Assembly (NCBI GenBank): GCA_028287415.1
Contig: JAQBPS010000418.1
Location: 1 to 17,449, forward strand
Origin: Bacillota bacterium
GTDB lineage: Bacteria > Bacillota > Sulfobacillia > Symbiobacteriales > Symbiobacteriaceae
Reading direction: 5' to 3'
Length of the DNA stretch: 17,449 nucleotides
Numbering within the stretch: position 1 is the stretch's first letter; each line of letters starts with the position of its first letter. Below, one piece after another: positions 1-6,310 of the stretch. The translations under genes were made by a program, and so were the position numbers. Below the pieces are notes generated by a model. The model saw only the letters and a list, made by a program, of their open reading frames with translations. It was not told the origin of the DNA and did no database searches.

Positions 1-5
1 AGTGG

Positions 6-31
6 GGTGTTTAAATATTATATTTAACACC
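6..31. repeat. AT-rich near-palindrome at the window edge
   Basis: Arms GGTGTT and AACACC flank an AT-rich core that continues the pairing with one bulged T (ggtgtttaaatat against ggtgttaaatat reversed). It could be an operator or the stem of a terminator for a gene outside the window. Nothing else in positions 1-110 looks coding. Confidence 0.4.
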
Positions 32-84
32 TGAGTCCCACCCTCAAGATGACCACCTGAGAAAATCCGCACGGTCTCCGGAAA

Positions 85-111
85 TCTGCGTGATCCGCGT
101 ACTCCGCGTCA
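85..111. repeat. Three imperfect tandem 9-mers
   Basis: The consecutive units tctgcgtga, tccgcgtac and tccgcgtca differ at only a few bases. They lie just beyond the probable terminator of the chemoreceptor gene. No function can be assigned. Confidence 0.5.
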
Positions 112-146
112 AAATAGAAAACCCACACAGCCCACCTACGTGTGCC
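111..146 (-). terminator. Weak terminator-like hairpin after the chemoreceptor gene
   Basis: Read on the minus strand, CACAC pairs with GTGTG across an 11-base loop and is followed by GG and a T-rich tract (TTTTCTATTTT). It starts just after the TAA of the chemoreceptor. The stem is short, so the call rests mostly on position and the T-tract. Confidence 0.35.
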
Positions 147-148
147 TT

Positions 149-2017
149 TTACACCCGGAATCGTGCCACCTGCGACTGGAGCTCGGCCGCCACCCGGCTC
201 AGGCTGCCCGCACTGTTGGCGATTGAGTCCGCTCCGGCACTCAGCTCCTCCATGGCGGCGGAGACCTCCTCGGACGATGAGGCGTTCTCCTCGGAGACCG
301 CTGCAATTGCGTGGATCGCTTCCGTCACCTGGTCGGCGCCGGCCGCCATCTCCTCGGTGGCCGCGGTGTTCTCCTCGGTGACGCTCGCCACCGCGTTCAC
401 CGCCTGCATGACCTGTCCGCTGACCGTCGTCAGCCGTGTTGAGACTGCGATTACGGTGTCCACCCGGTCGCCCGTCTCAGCGACCATGCGCTGAATCTCT
501 TCAAGCGAGCTGCGGGTCTCGACCGACAGCTTCGAGCCTTCTTCCACCTCAGCGGTCACTGCTTCCATGTTCTGCACCGCCTGCGTGGTGCTGAGCCGGA
601 CGCTGGTGATCAGTGAGGCGATCTCCTGCGAGGAGCGGGCCGCACGCTCAGCGAGCTTGCGCACCTCATCAGCGACAACCGCAAAGCCCCGGCCGTGGTC
701 ACCGGCCCGAGCGGCCTCGATGGCGGCATTCAGGGCCAGCAGGTTCGTCTGGTCCGCAATCTCCGTGATGGTGGTCGTGATCTCGCTGATCTGCGATGAC
801 GTGCGGCCCAGCTCCCGGATCTGCCCCGCGGTGGCGACCACCGCGTTGTGGATGCGGCTCATGCCCTCCGACGAGCGCTGGATCACATCGCCACCGCTCT
901 GGGCGGCGACCGTCGCCTGCCGGGAGGTCTCAATGGCGGTGCCGAGGGCGGCATCAGCTTCAGCGATCGCATCGGCCATCTCGGCGACGAGTTCGGCGGA
1001 GTCCTGGGCGTTCCGGGCCTGATCCTGGGCGCCGGCCGCGATCTGCGTGATCGCTGTGCGCAGCTCTTCCACAACCCGGCTGGCCTCGTGCGCCGACCGG
1101 GACTGATCGGAGGCGCCCTGGGCCACGCCACCGACCGCCTGCGTCACCTCGACAGACGACTCGGATACCTGCCCGGTGATCGTGGCGAGGTCATCGGCGG
1201 CGGTGGCGACTTGCCCGCTGCCGCTGGTGACCTGGCGCACCAGCGTGCGGAGGTTCTCGACCATCTGGTTGAAGGTGGCGGCCACTTCGCCCAGCTCATC
1301 CCGCGAGGTGATGCGCACTGCGGCGACCGTGAGATCGCCATCGGCCACCCGGCTGGCGACCTCCGCCAGGCGGCGGATCGGGGCGGAGAGCGCCCGGGCG
1401 AGCAGCATGGCAGCGATGATGCCGATCAGGAGTGCGGCGAGCACCGTCCCCAGCATCAGCTGGAGGCTCTGATTGGCCTGCGTGTTCCCCTGGGTGACGG
1501 TGTCCCCAGTTCGCTGGTTGATGCCGCCGGCGATGTCGGATGCGGTGCCTGCCATCGTGACGATGCGGGGCATGGCCGTCTGCTGGAATGTCATGAGGGC
1601 CTGATCGCGCTGGCCGCTGCGGGCGTTGGCGAAGATCTCCTGGATGGCGTTAAAGTCGTCGGATTCCAGCGCTTTGATCGACTTGAACTGGTCCCGGGTT
1701 GTGCTGCTGGTGGCCGTAGTGATCAGGCCGTCAAGCTGCTTCGCAAGCTGTGAACTCGTCGCCTTGTAGTCGGTCGCATCCTGCTCGTTCTGGGTGAGCA
1801 TGAACGACTGCGCTTGCATAGCCTCTCGGTTTACCAGCACCTGGACCTGCTGCGCACCCTGAGCCAGGAGCGTTTTCCGGGCGATATCCGCAACCGATGC
1901 CTGCAGTCGCTGGATTGCCAGGTAGCCGACGAGTCCCACCACCACCATGATGACGAGCAGGAGCAGCGACGAAGCCAGCAGCTTGGTGCGAATCGAGATG
2001 CGAGCCTTCTTCTTCAA
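149..2017 (-). CDS. Methyl-accepting chemotaxis protein
   Basis: Transmembrane chemoreceptor that signals to the CheA/CheW array. In the 622-residue form, a first membrane helix (about residues 12-35) is followed by an extracytoplasmic region of about 150 residues, predicted helical as in four-helix-bundle sensors. A second membrane helix lies near 188-210, a HAMP domain near 208-260, then a long coiled-coil signalling domain. The highly conserved hairpin tip ([19 protein letters not shown], then [15 protein letters not shown]) lies near 421-460. No CheR/CheB-tethering pentapeptide is seen at the C terminus. The frame could extend 10 codons upstream to a GTG at 2047. The TTG at 2017 is preferred because AGGAGG (2027-2032) sits 9 bases before it and would otherwise lie inside the gene. 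The leader carries a predicted c-di-GMP riboswitch and terminator, so expression is probably set by c-di-GMP. The ligand is unknown. Confidence 0.95.
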   Translation of the reverse strand: MKKKARISIRTKLLASSLLLLVIMVVVGLVGYLAIQRLQASVADIARKTLLAQGAQQVQVLVNREAMQAQSFMLTQNEQDATDYKATSSQLAKQLDGLITTATSSTTRDQFKSIKALESDDFNAIQEIFANARSGQRDQALMTFQQTAMPRIVTMAGTASDIAGGINQRTGDTVTQGNTQANQSLQLMLGTVLAALLIGIIAAMLLARALSAPIRRLAEVASRVADGDLTVAAVRITSRDELGEVAATFNQMVENLRTLVRQVTSGSGQVATAADDLATITGQVSESSVEVTQAVGGVAQGASDQSRSAHEASRVVEELRTAITQIAAGAQDQARNAQDSAELVAEMADAIAEADAALGTAIETSRQATVAAQSGGDVIQRSSEGMSRIHNAVVATAGQIRELGRTSSQISEITTTITEIADQTNLLALNAAIEAARAGDHGRGFAVVADEVRKLAERAARSSQEIASLITSVRLSTTQAVQNMEAVTAEVEEGSKLSVETRSSLEEIQRMVAETGDRVDTVIAVSTRLTTVSGQVMQAVNAVASVTEENTAATEEMAAGADQVTEAIHAIAAVSEENASSSEEVSAAMEELSAGADSIANSAGSLSRVAAELQSQVARFRV

Positions 2018-2054
2018 CCCGGGTAGCCTCCTAAAGCTAAATTTCACCGATGTA

Positions 2055-2095
2055 TGAAAACAACAAAAAGCTACAGCCTGGACAGCTGTAGCTTT
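2055..2095 (-). terminator. Intrinsic terminator in the chemoreceptor leader
   Basis: On the minus strand, AAAGCTACAGC and GCTGTAGCTTT form a perfect 11-bp stem (arms at 85-95 and 67-77 of the 2000s) with a 7-base loop, followed by TTTTTGTTGTTTT. It stands between the riboswitch and the start codon, as expected of a riboswitch expression platform. A competing pairing of GGACA with TGTCC (2096-2100 with 2080-2084) would enclose the 5' arm and could act as an antiterminator. Confidence 0.85.
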
Positions 2096-2192
2096 GTCCC
2101 GGCCTTCGGCGGTCCCGCTGCCGTGGCCCTTTGCAGGGCTGTAGGCCGGTGACTTTGCGACGCCGGCTTTCGCCGGTTGTGCCTTTATCGAG
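2096..2192 (-). promoter_or_regulatory. Predicted cyclic-di-GMP-I (GEMM) riboswitch
   Basis: Reading the minus strand, the order of elements matches the GEMM class. First comes AAAGGC, then a CCGGC-GAAA-GCCGG hairpin with a GNRA tetraloop, then the conserved CGCAAAG block. A second helix follows, starting CCTACAGCCC, closed by TGCAAA and returning as GGGCCACGG. It ends AGCGGGACCGCC. This parallels the Vibrio Vc2 aptamer: GACGCAAAGCC, CCUAAACC...GGUAGG, AGCGGGGUUACC. The tetraloop-plus-receptor arrangement and the downstream chemotaxis gene fit the class. Some positions differ from consensus (GTC for GCC after CGCAAA; CACAA where AAA is usual). c-di-GMP is therefore the likely ligand, but cGAMP-type variants are not excluded by eye. 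Confidence 0.85.
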
Positions 2193-2223
2193 CGGTGCTA
2201 TAAAAATAGCGCAAACCACAAAG

Positions 2224-2229
2224 ATTATA
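2224..2229 (-). promoter_or_regulatory. Probable -10 element for the riboswitch-MCP transcript
   Basis: A consensus TATAAT on the minus strand lies about 30 bases before the aptamer, in the gap between the deacetylase stop and the riboswitch. A TTGCAA lies 20 bases upstream, which is too far for a good -35. The -35 is therefore uncertain. Confidence 0.5.
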
Positions 2230-2267
2230 TTAAGGCAATGAATGACCCCTTGCAAGAACTTTTAGTC

Positions 2268-3077
2268 CTACTGCGGATATCGGCTGTGAATGAAGCCATT
2301 GTCATCGACGCCGTGCTGGCGGATCAGCGGATCGAGCAGCACGAGCTGGTAGCCCTGCTGGCGGAGCGTCTGGATCACAGTTGGCAGGGCCTGGTCGGTC
2401 TGCTTGCAGGAGTCGCTGGCATGCATCAGGATGATGGCGCCGGGGTGGATCAGTTTGGTGCTCCTGCGGATGATCGTGTCGACGCCGGGGTTCTTCCAGT
2501 CGAGGGAGTCGACGGACCAGATGACGGTCGCGTAGCCCATGTCCTTGGCGCCCTGCACGGAGTTCTTGTCAAAGGCGCCGTTCGGCGGGCGGATGTAGGT
2601 GGGTGCCTTGCCGGTCAGCTGCTCGAGGATCGTATTGGCGGCGCTGACATTGCGGGCAGCGCCCTCCCGCCCGAGGGTGTTCAGGTCGACGTGCGCCTGG
2701 CCGTGGCTCTCGATCTCGTGCCCCTCATTCTTGATGCGCTGGACCAGCTCTTCATGGTCCTTGCTCCAGGGGCCGGAGAGGAAGAAGGTGGCCTTGAGGT
2801 TCTCCTGCTTCAGGACGTCGAGGACCTTGGGCGCCATCTTGTTGCCCCAGGAGATGTCGAAGGTGAGGGCCGCGACTTTCTGGTCGGTCTTGGCGGAGTA
2901 GATGGGGCGCATGGTCGGCTGAAGGCTGGCGGAGGCGGGGAAGGCGATCTCGGCCTCTTCGTTGTGCTCCTCGACGCTGGTCGGCGTGGCATACCAGGCG
3001 CCCACGCCCAGGATGGCGACGGCGGCCAGGCCGGCTACGGTCCAGCGCATCTGCCGCGTCACGGTGATGACATACAT
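2268..3077 (-). CDS. Membrane-anchored polysaccharide deacetylase, PdaB-like (NodB domain)
   Basis: Predicted carbohydrate esterase family 4 enzyme that removes acetyl groups from cell-wall or other polysaccharide on the outer face of the membrane. The N terminus has one hydrophobic segment (about residues 12-30) without a clear cleavage site, so it is probably a membrane anchor. The NodB homology domain follows: LTFDISWG with Asp74 (PdaB-type; the usual second Asp of TFDDG is Ile), SHGQAH with His125 and His129 as metal ligands, RPPNG at 163-167, WSVD near 187-190 and ILMHASD near 216-222. The TFDISWG motif is characteristic of the sporulation-linked PdaB group of Firmicutes, which suggests a wall or cortex role. 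The length of 269 is normal for the family. ATG start with GGGGGG 5 bases upstream. The gene appears monocistronic, followed by the promoter of the chemoreceptor. Confidence 0.9.
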   Translation of the reverse strand: MYVITVTRQMRWTVAGLAAVAILGVGAWYATPTSVEEHNEEAEIAFPASASLQPTMRPIYSAKTDQKVAALTFDISWGNKMAPKVLDVLKQENLKATFFLSGPWSKDHEELVQRIKNEGHEIESHGQAHVDLNTLGREGAARNVSAANTILEQLTGKAPTYIRPPNGAFDKNSVQGAKDMGYATVIWSVDSLDWKNPGVDTIIRRSTKLIHPGAIILMHASDSCKQTDQALPTVIQTLRQQGYQLVLLDPLIRQHGVDDNGFIHSRYPQ

Positions 3078-3112
3078 GGGGACCCCCCTTTGTTGTCCAG
3101 GCTGGTGTCTGT

Positions 3113-3178
3113 AGCCATGCTATGGCTTGGCTGCATGTCCCATGTCCGGGAATATGGACGAGGTCCATGGATCGGACC
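3113..3178. repeat. Cluster of small inverted repeats upstream of the deacetylase
   Basis: AGCCAT-gct-ATGGCT (3113-3127) is a perfect palindrome with a 3-base spacer. GTCC...GGAC (3144-3159) and GGTCC-n7-GGACC (3162-3178) follow closely. They lie in the leader or promoter region of the deacetylase and could be operator sites or RNA structure. No convincing promoter hexamers were found here. Confidence 0.45.
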
Positions 3179-3180
3179 GT

Positions 3181-3223
3181 GTGCTGAGTGAGTGTGTGCT
3201 GAGTGAGCGTGTGCTGAGTGAGC
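3181..3223. repeat. Three tandem 15-bp direct repeats
   Basis: The 13-base core GTGCTGAGTGAGY recurs at 3181, 3196 and 3211, giving a 15-base period with GT linkers. Copies differ only at the last base of the core. The array abuts the large hairpin to its right. It may be an iterated protein-binding site or a replication-slippage product; it is not coding on either strand as far as can be seen. Confidence 0.85.
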
Positions 3224-3275
3224 ATAACAACACGGAAGACCCCCTCTTGGCAGGGGGTCTTCCGTGTTGTTATGC
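3222..3275. terminator. Perfect 24-bp inverted repeat, possible bidirectional terminator
   Basis: The arms 3222-3245 and 3252-3275 are perfectly complementary around the 6-base loop cttggc. The inner GGAAGACCCCCT/AGGGGGTCTTCC part is typical of strong terminator stems. No true T-tract follows on either strand, only the T-rich outer stem (GTGTTGTTATG). It lies 26 bases beyond the stop of the amidohydrolase, so transcript end or 3' stabilisation is the likeliest role. A small mobile or extragenic palindromic element is the alternative. Confidence 0.6.
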
Positions 3276-3301
3276 ACTTCGCGACACGGCCCAGGCGATT
3301 G

Positions 3302-4519
3302 CTAGGGACATCGGAGGAAGTCCTGCACCAGAGACAGATAGTAGGCGACCCCCACCGGAATGCACCCCTCGTCCAGATTCAACCGTGGCGTGTGAAGCCC
3401 TGCCCGCTCCCGGTCCTCCGGCGCCGCGGCCCCCAGCCTGCCGAAGCTGCCAGGCCGCTCCTGCAGGTAGAAGGCGAAGTCCTCTGCGCCCATGGAGGGC
3501 GCCATGTCGGTGATATTCCCTTCCCCCAGGACCGTCGCCGCTGCCGCCCGGGCAAGGGCAGTCTCCCCCGGCGAGTTGACCAGCACGGGGTAGCCGGTCC
3601 GTACCTCGAGGGTCGCGGTGGCTCCGTGAGCGACACAGACGCCATCGGCCACTTCCTGAATGCGCCGCAGCACCTGCTCCCGGACCGGCTGGCTCATGGT
3701 GCGGACGGTGCCCTGGAGAACCGCCTCGCCAGGGATGATATTGTGCTTGTTGCCGCTATGGATCGAGCCCACCGTCAGTACCACCGGATCGAACGGATTG
3801 ATGTTACGGCTGACCACACTCTGAAGGGCGTTCACCACCTGGCACGCAACATAGACCGCATCGACGGTGGCATACGGGTGCGCCCCGTGGCCACCCTTGC
3901 CGTGGATGGTCAAGTCGAACTCGTCAGGAGCCGCCATGCGCGGACCGTCGCCAAACCCCATCTGCCCCACCGTGAGTGATGGGAGTACGTGCAGTCCGAA
4001 GATCGCATCCACATGCGGATTCTCGAGCACCCCGTCCTTGATCATCAGGCTGGCGCCGCCGGGGGCGCTCTCCTCGCCCGGCTGGAAGATCAGCACGACC
4101 TGCCCCGTCAATTCCGGCTGAAGTTCCCTCAGCGCCCTGGCGGTGCCCAGCAGAACGGCGGTGTGGACATCATGGCCACAGGCGTGCATGAGCCCCTCCT
4201 TGCGGGAGGCGAACGGGAGGCCGGTCTGCTCCTGGATGGGAAGGGCATCGATGTCGGCCCGGAGGGCGATGGTGCGACCCGGCCCCTTGCCGCCCTGCAG
4301 AACCACCTTGATGCCAAACCCACCGATGCCGGTCTGCGGCTGATACCCGATCTTCCGGAGTTCCGCCGCGATGAATTCGCTGGTCTCCCGCTCCTGGTAA
4401 CTCAGTTCCGGATATGCATGCAGGTGCCGCCGGCAAGCGGTTGCCCACTCGGCCACAGAGGCTGCCAGTTCCTGAAACCGTGCCGTTTCGATGGTAAGAC
4501 CTCCCGATTGTAATGTCAT
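3302..4519 (-). CDS. M20 family metallo-amidohydrolase (aminoacylase/hippurate hydrolase type)
   Basis: Cytoplasmic di-metal hydrolase of the HipO/AmhX/N-acyl amino acid amidohydrolase group, which releases amino acids from N-acyl or similar amides. Visible motifs (codon numbers from the TTG at 4534): RRHLHAYPELSYQE near 35-48, LRADIDALP near 91-99, the metal-site MHACGHDVHTA with Cys119 and His121, PGEE with Glu154-Glu155, GKGGHGAHP in the lid domain, and MGAEDF near the C terminus. The start is unclear. The frame is open to a TTG at 4534. The ATG at 4519 is used here (405 residues) because it overlaps the stop of a possible leader peptide as ATGA. The best internal Shine-Dalgarno, GGGAGGT, instead points to an ATC at about 4492, which would give the usual family N terminus. 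It is divergent from the GntR gene and probably shares its regulation and catabolic purpose. Confidence 0.92.
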   Translation of the reverse strand: MTLQSGGLTIETARFQELAASVAEWATACRRHLHAYPELSYQERETSEFIAAELRKIGYQPQTGIGGFGIKVVLQGGKGPGRTIALRADIDALPIQEQTGLPFASRKEGLMHACGHDVHTAVLLGTARALRELQPELTGQVVLIFQPGEESAPGGASLMIKDGVLENPHVDAIFGLHVLPSLTVGQMGFGDGPRMAAPDEFDLTIHGKGGHGAHPYATVDAVYVACQVVNALQSVVSRNINPFDPVVLTVGSIHSGNKHNIIPGEAVLQGTVRTMSQPVREQVLRRIQEVADGVCVAHGATATLEVRTGYPVLVNSPGETALARAAAATVLGEGNITDMAPSMGAEDFAFYLQERPGSFGRLGAAAPEDRERAGLHTPRLNLDEGCIPVGVAYYLSLVQDFLRCP

Positions 4520-4569
4520 AACATAACTAGCCAATTTGTAATGATGAAAAACCTATTCCACTTAATCAG
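4516..4569 (-). CDS. Possible 17-codon leader peptide before the amidohydrolase
   Basis: On the minus strand a near-perfect Shine-Dalgarno AAGGAGG (4579-4585) is followed 8 bases later by CTG. From there a short open frame encodes a hydrophobic peptide (LIKWNRFFIITNWLVML). Its TGA overlaps the amidohydrolase ATG at 4519 as ATGA, a classic coupling geometry. No ATG or GTG start is present; TTG and ATT lie in the same frame. The strong ribosome binding site with no other gene to serve is the main evidence. It could be chance or a decayed start region. Confidence 0.3.
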   Translation of the reverse strand: MIKWNRFFIITNWLVML

Positions 4570-4684
4570 AAACAACACCTCCTTGAATTCGTCCAATCCA
4601 ACAATCATCTATCACGTCTCTTTTTTTAGATTTATTTGTTTGTATCAGCAGGAATTGCAGAAACAGGCGGGAAAGATTATTACA

Positions 4685-4720
4685 TTCGATCTCCATTTGT
4701 TATATCAAATTGTGATCGAA
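4685..4720. promoter_or_regulatory. 36-bp interrupted palindrome, candidate operator
   Basis: TTCGATC-n3-ATTTG-n6-CAAAT-n3-GATCGAA is a two-part symmetric inverted repeat in the AT-rich divergent region, about 60 bases before the GntR start. Its size and symmetry fit a dimeric regulator. The neighbouring GntR/UTRA protein, acting on itself and on the divergent amidohydrolase, is the obvious candidate. No flanking promoter pair stands out clearly enough to call. Confidence 0.55.
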
Positions 4721-4781
4721 GCTGGGAATCGGGCGAGCCTGACCGTGGCCATGAGATATTTTCCCTTCGGAGGCATCACAC

Positions 4782-5504
4782 GTGACTGCAAAAAATCTGC
4801 CGCTAAACAAGCGCATCTACGCGGATCTGCTCACCCTGATTCAGCGTGGCGAACTGGGTCCCGGCGCCGCACTGCCCACCGAGAAGGAGCTTCAGGAGCA
4901 GTACGGCGTCAGCCGGGCGCCCGTCCGTCAGGCGCTGGCTCGGCTGGAGAACGAGGGACACATCCGCCGCACGCCGGGCCGGGGCACCGAGGTCTTGCAA
5001 CTCCAGGTAGCACCGACGGTGAAGCTGTCCGGCTTTGCCCACTTCTACAACCGCCTGGTGGACAGCATCACCAGCCGGATTCTCAAGGTTGAGACGGTCC
5101 CCGCCGATGAGGAGATCGCCGGGCACCTGGGGCTGGAGCCGGGGCTGCCAGTCATGAAGGTCCACAGGGTCCGCATGGTGTCCGGTGAGCCCACCGCTTA
5201 CATGACGAACTACTTTGCCGTGCCGGACTTCTCCCTGGAGTTCCCCGACACCGGCAGCGAGCACTTTACGCTGCAGCAGCTGATCCGGCAGAACTTCCAT
5301 CGGGATGAGGCTGAGGTGCAGGAAGACCTGGTGGCGGCGATTGTGCCGCCGGAGGTCGGCCAGGTGCTTCAGTTGCCCCCCGGGACCCCCGTTCTCTTCG
5401 TGACCCGCCGAGGCTGGGACAGCGAGCGCAGGCCGGTGGAGGTGAGCCGCTACTGGGCCCGCAGCGATGTCACGACGTACCGCACGTTTCTTTCGACCAA
5501 GTAG
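4782..5504 (+). CDS. GntR family transcriptional regulator with UTRA domain (HutC subfamily)
   Basis: DNA-binding regulator controlled by a small ligand. The N-terminal winged helix-turn-helix spans about residues 8-70, with the signature PLNKRIYADLLTLIQ, LPTEKELQEQYGVSRAPVRQAL and the wing IRRTPGRGTEV. The UTRA ligand-binding domain fills about 85-238, including the typical GLPVMKVHRVRMVSGEP segment and the C-terminal VEVSRYWARSDVTTYR. The length of 240 is normal for HutC-type members. GTG start, with GGAGG 8 bases upstream. It heads the uptake and hydrolysis gene set that follows on the same strand and is probably its repressor, with a pathway substrate or product as inducer. The 36-bp palindrome upstream is a likely binding site. 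Confidence 0.93.
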   Translation: MTAKNLPLNKRIYADLLTLIQRGELGPGAALPTEKELQEQYGVSRAPVRQALARLENEGHIRRTPGRGTEVLQLQVAPTVKLSGFAHFYNRLVDSITSRILKVETVPADEEIAGHLGLEPGLPVMKVHRVRMVSGEPTAYMTNYFAVPDFSLEFPDTGSEHFTLQQLIRQNFHRDEAEVQEDLVAAIVPPEVGQVLQLPPGTPVLFVTRRGWDSERRPVEVSRYWARSDVTTYRTFLSTK

Positions 5505-5542
5505 TGGAGGTGGGACAGGTGGACAGAACGGCGAGGCCTTGA

Positions 5543-5571
5543 TTGACATTTTCGGGATGCGTGAAGTCATT
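5543..5571 (+). promoter_or_regulatory. Possible promoter before the catabolic genes
   Basis: A consensus -35 TTGACA occurs in the 83-base gap between the regulator and the RraA-like gene, but only a poor -10 (GTCATT) lies 17 bases on. Just upstream, aggtgggacaggtggacag contains a short direct repeat. An internal promoter is plausible but weakly supported. Confidence 0.3.
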
Positions 5572-5587
5572 TACGGAGGGAACTAAC

Positions 5588-6292
5588 ATGAGCAACGACC
5601 GCGTTATGCCCGAGTACCGGATCCGCCTTCGGATCGACCGTCCCGACCCAGCCACCTACGCCGGGTACACCGAGTACCCCACAGCCTGCATTTCCGATGC
5701 CTTCCGCAAGCGCCAGACCCTGCCGCCGAGCATCAAGCCGGTCTGGGGCCCGCCCGGGCGGATCGTGGGGCCTGCGGTCACGGTGAAGGCGACCCCCGGC
5801 GATGAGATCCTGGCCCTGAAGGCGATCGAGATCGCCCAGCCCGGCGACGTGATCATCGTGGCGGGCGCCGACCATGAGCTGAACTGCTTCTGGGGCGGCA
5901 TCATGTCGACGATGGCGAAGGCCCGGGGCGTCGCGGCCCTGGTGGCCCAGGGCATGATCCGGGATCTGGAGCAGTGCCGGGAGGCGGGCTTTCCGATCTG
6001 GGCGACCGGTGTGACCCCCGTGGCGCCGAACATGGACGTGCCTCCGGGGGAATTGAACCTGCCGATCACCATCGGCGAGGTGACCATCCACCCTGGCGAT
6101 CTGGTGGTTGCGGATGAAGACGGCGTCACCATCGTGCCGAAGGCGCAGATTGCCGCTGTGAGCGATGCCGTGAAGAGCCGTATCGCCAAGGAGGATGCCT
6201 GGCTGGCGCAGATCCACGCAACCAGGCAGATGATCCTCAAGGATTCGGTGGAGAGCCTGCTGGCCAAGCGTACAGTCGAGTATCTCGACTAG
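5588..6292 (+). CDS. RraA-like / HMG aldolase family protein
   Basis: Member of the RraA/dimethylmenaquinone methyltransferase fold family, whose characterised catabolic members are metal-dependent class II aldolases and decarboxylases of oxo acids such as 4-hydroxy-4-methyl-2-oxoglutarate. Motifs in the 234-residue protein: GPAVTVKATPGD near 61-72, PGDVIIVAG near 85-93, WGGIMSTMAKARG near 102-114, GMIRD with Arg125 and Asp126 (the substrate-binding Arg and metal-site Asp of the aldolases), and GDLVVADEDGVTIVP toward the C terminus. The usual Glu after WG is Gly, so activity may differ. The frame extends 15 codons further upstream, but the ATG used has GGAGGG 7 bases before it. The true substrate is unknown. 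Its place with amidohydrolases suggests that it handles a released oxo acid or carries out a related lyase step. It lies 18 bases before the creatininase gene. Confidence 0.85.
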   Translation: MSNDRVMPEYRIRLRIDRPDPATYAGYTEYPTACISDAFRKRQTLPPSIKPVWGPPGRIVGPAVTVKATPGDEILALKAIEIAQPGDVIIVAGADHELNCFWGGIMSTMAKARGVAALVAQGMIRDLEQCREAGFPIWATGVTPVAPNMDVPPGELNLPITIGEVTIHPGDLVVADEDGVTIVPKAQIAAVSDAVKSRIAKEDAWLAQIHATRQMILKDSVESLLAKRTVEYLD

Positions 6293-6310
6293 AGGAGGAG
6301 CCAACCCGCC

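Noticed and set aside
2238..3191. Long plus-strand open frame of 317 codons
   Set aside because: It is antisense to the deacetylase, shows no family motif and has composition typical of a shadow frame in GC-rich DNA. The minus-strand gene has clear NodB motifs.
3181..3275. CRISPR-like array
   Set aside because: The 15-base units have only 2-base linkers and no spacers, so this is a plain tandem repeat next to a hairpin.
4541..5092. Plus-strand frame overlapping the GntR start
   Set aside because: It runs out of frame into the regulator gene and its downstream half is a shadow translation. The GTG with GGAGG defines the real gene.
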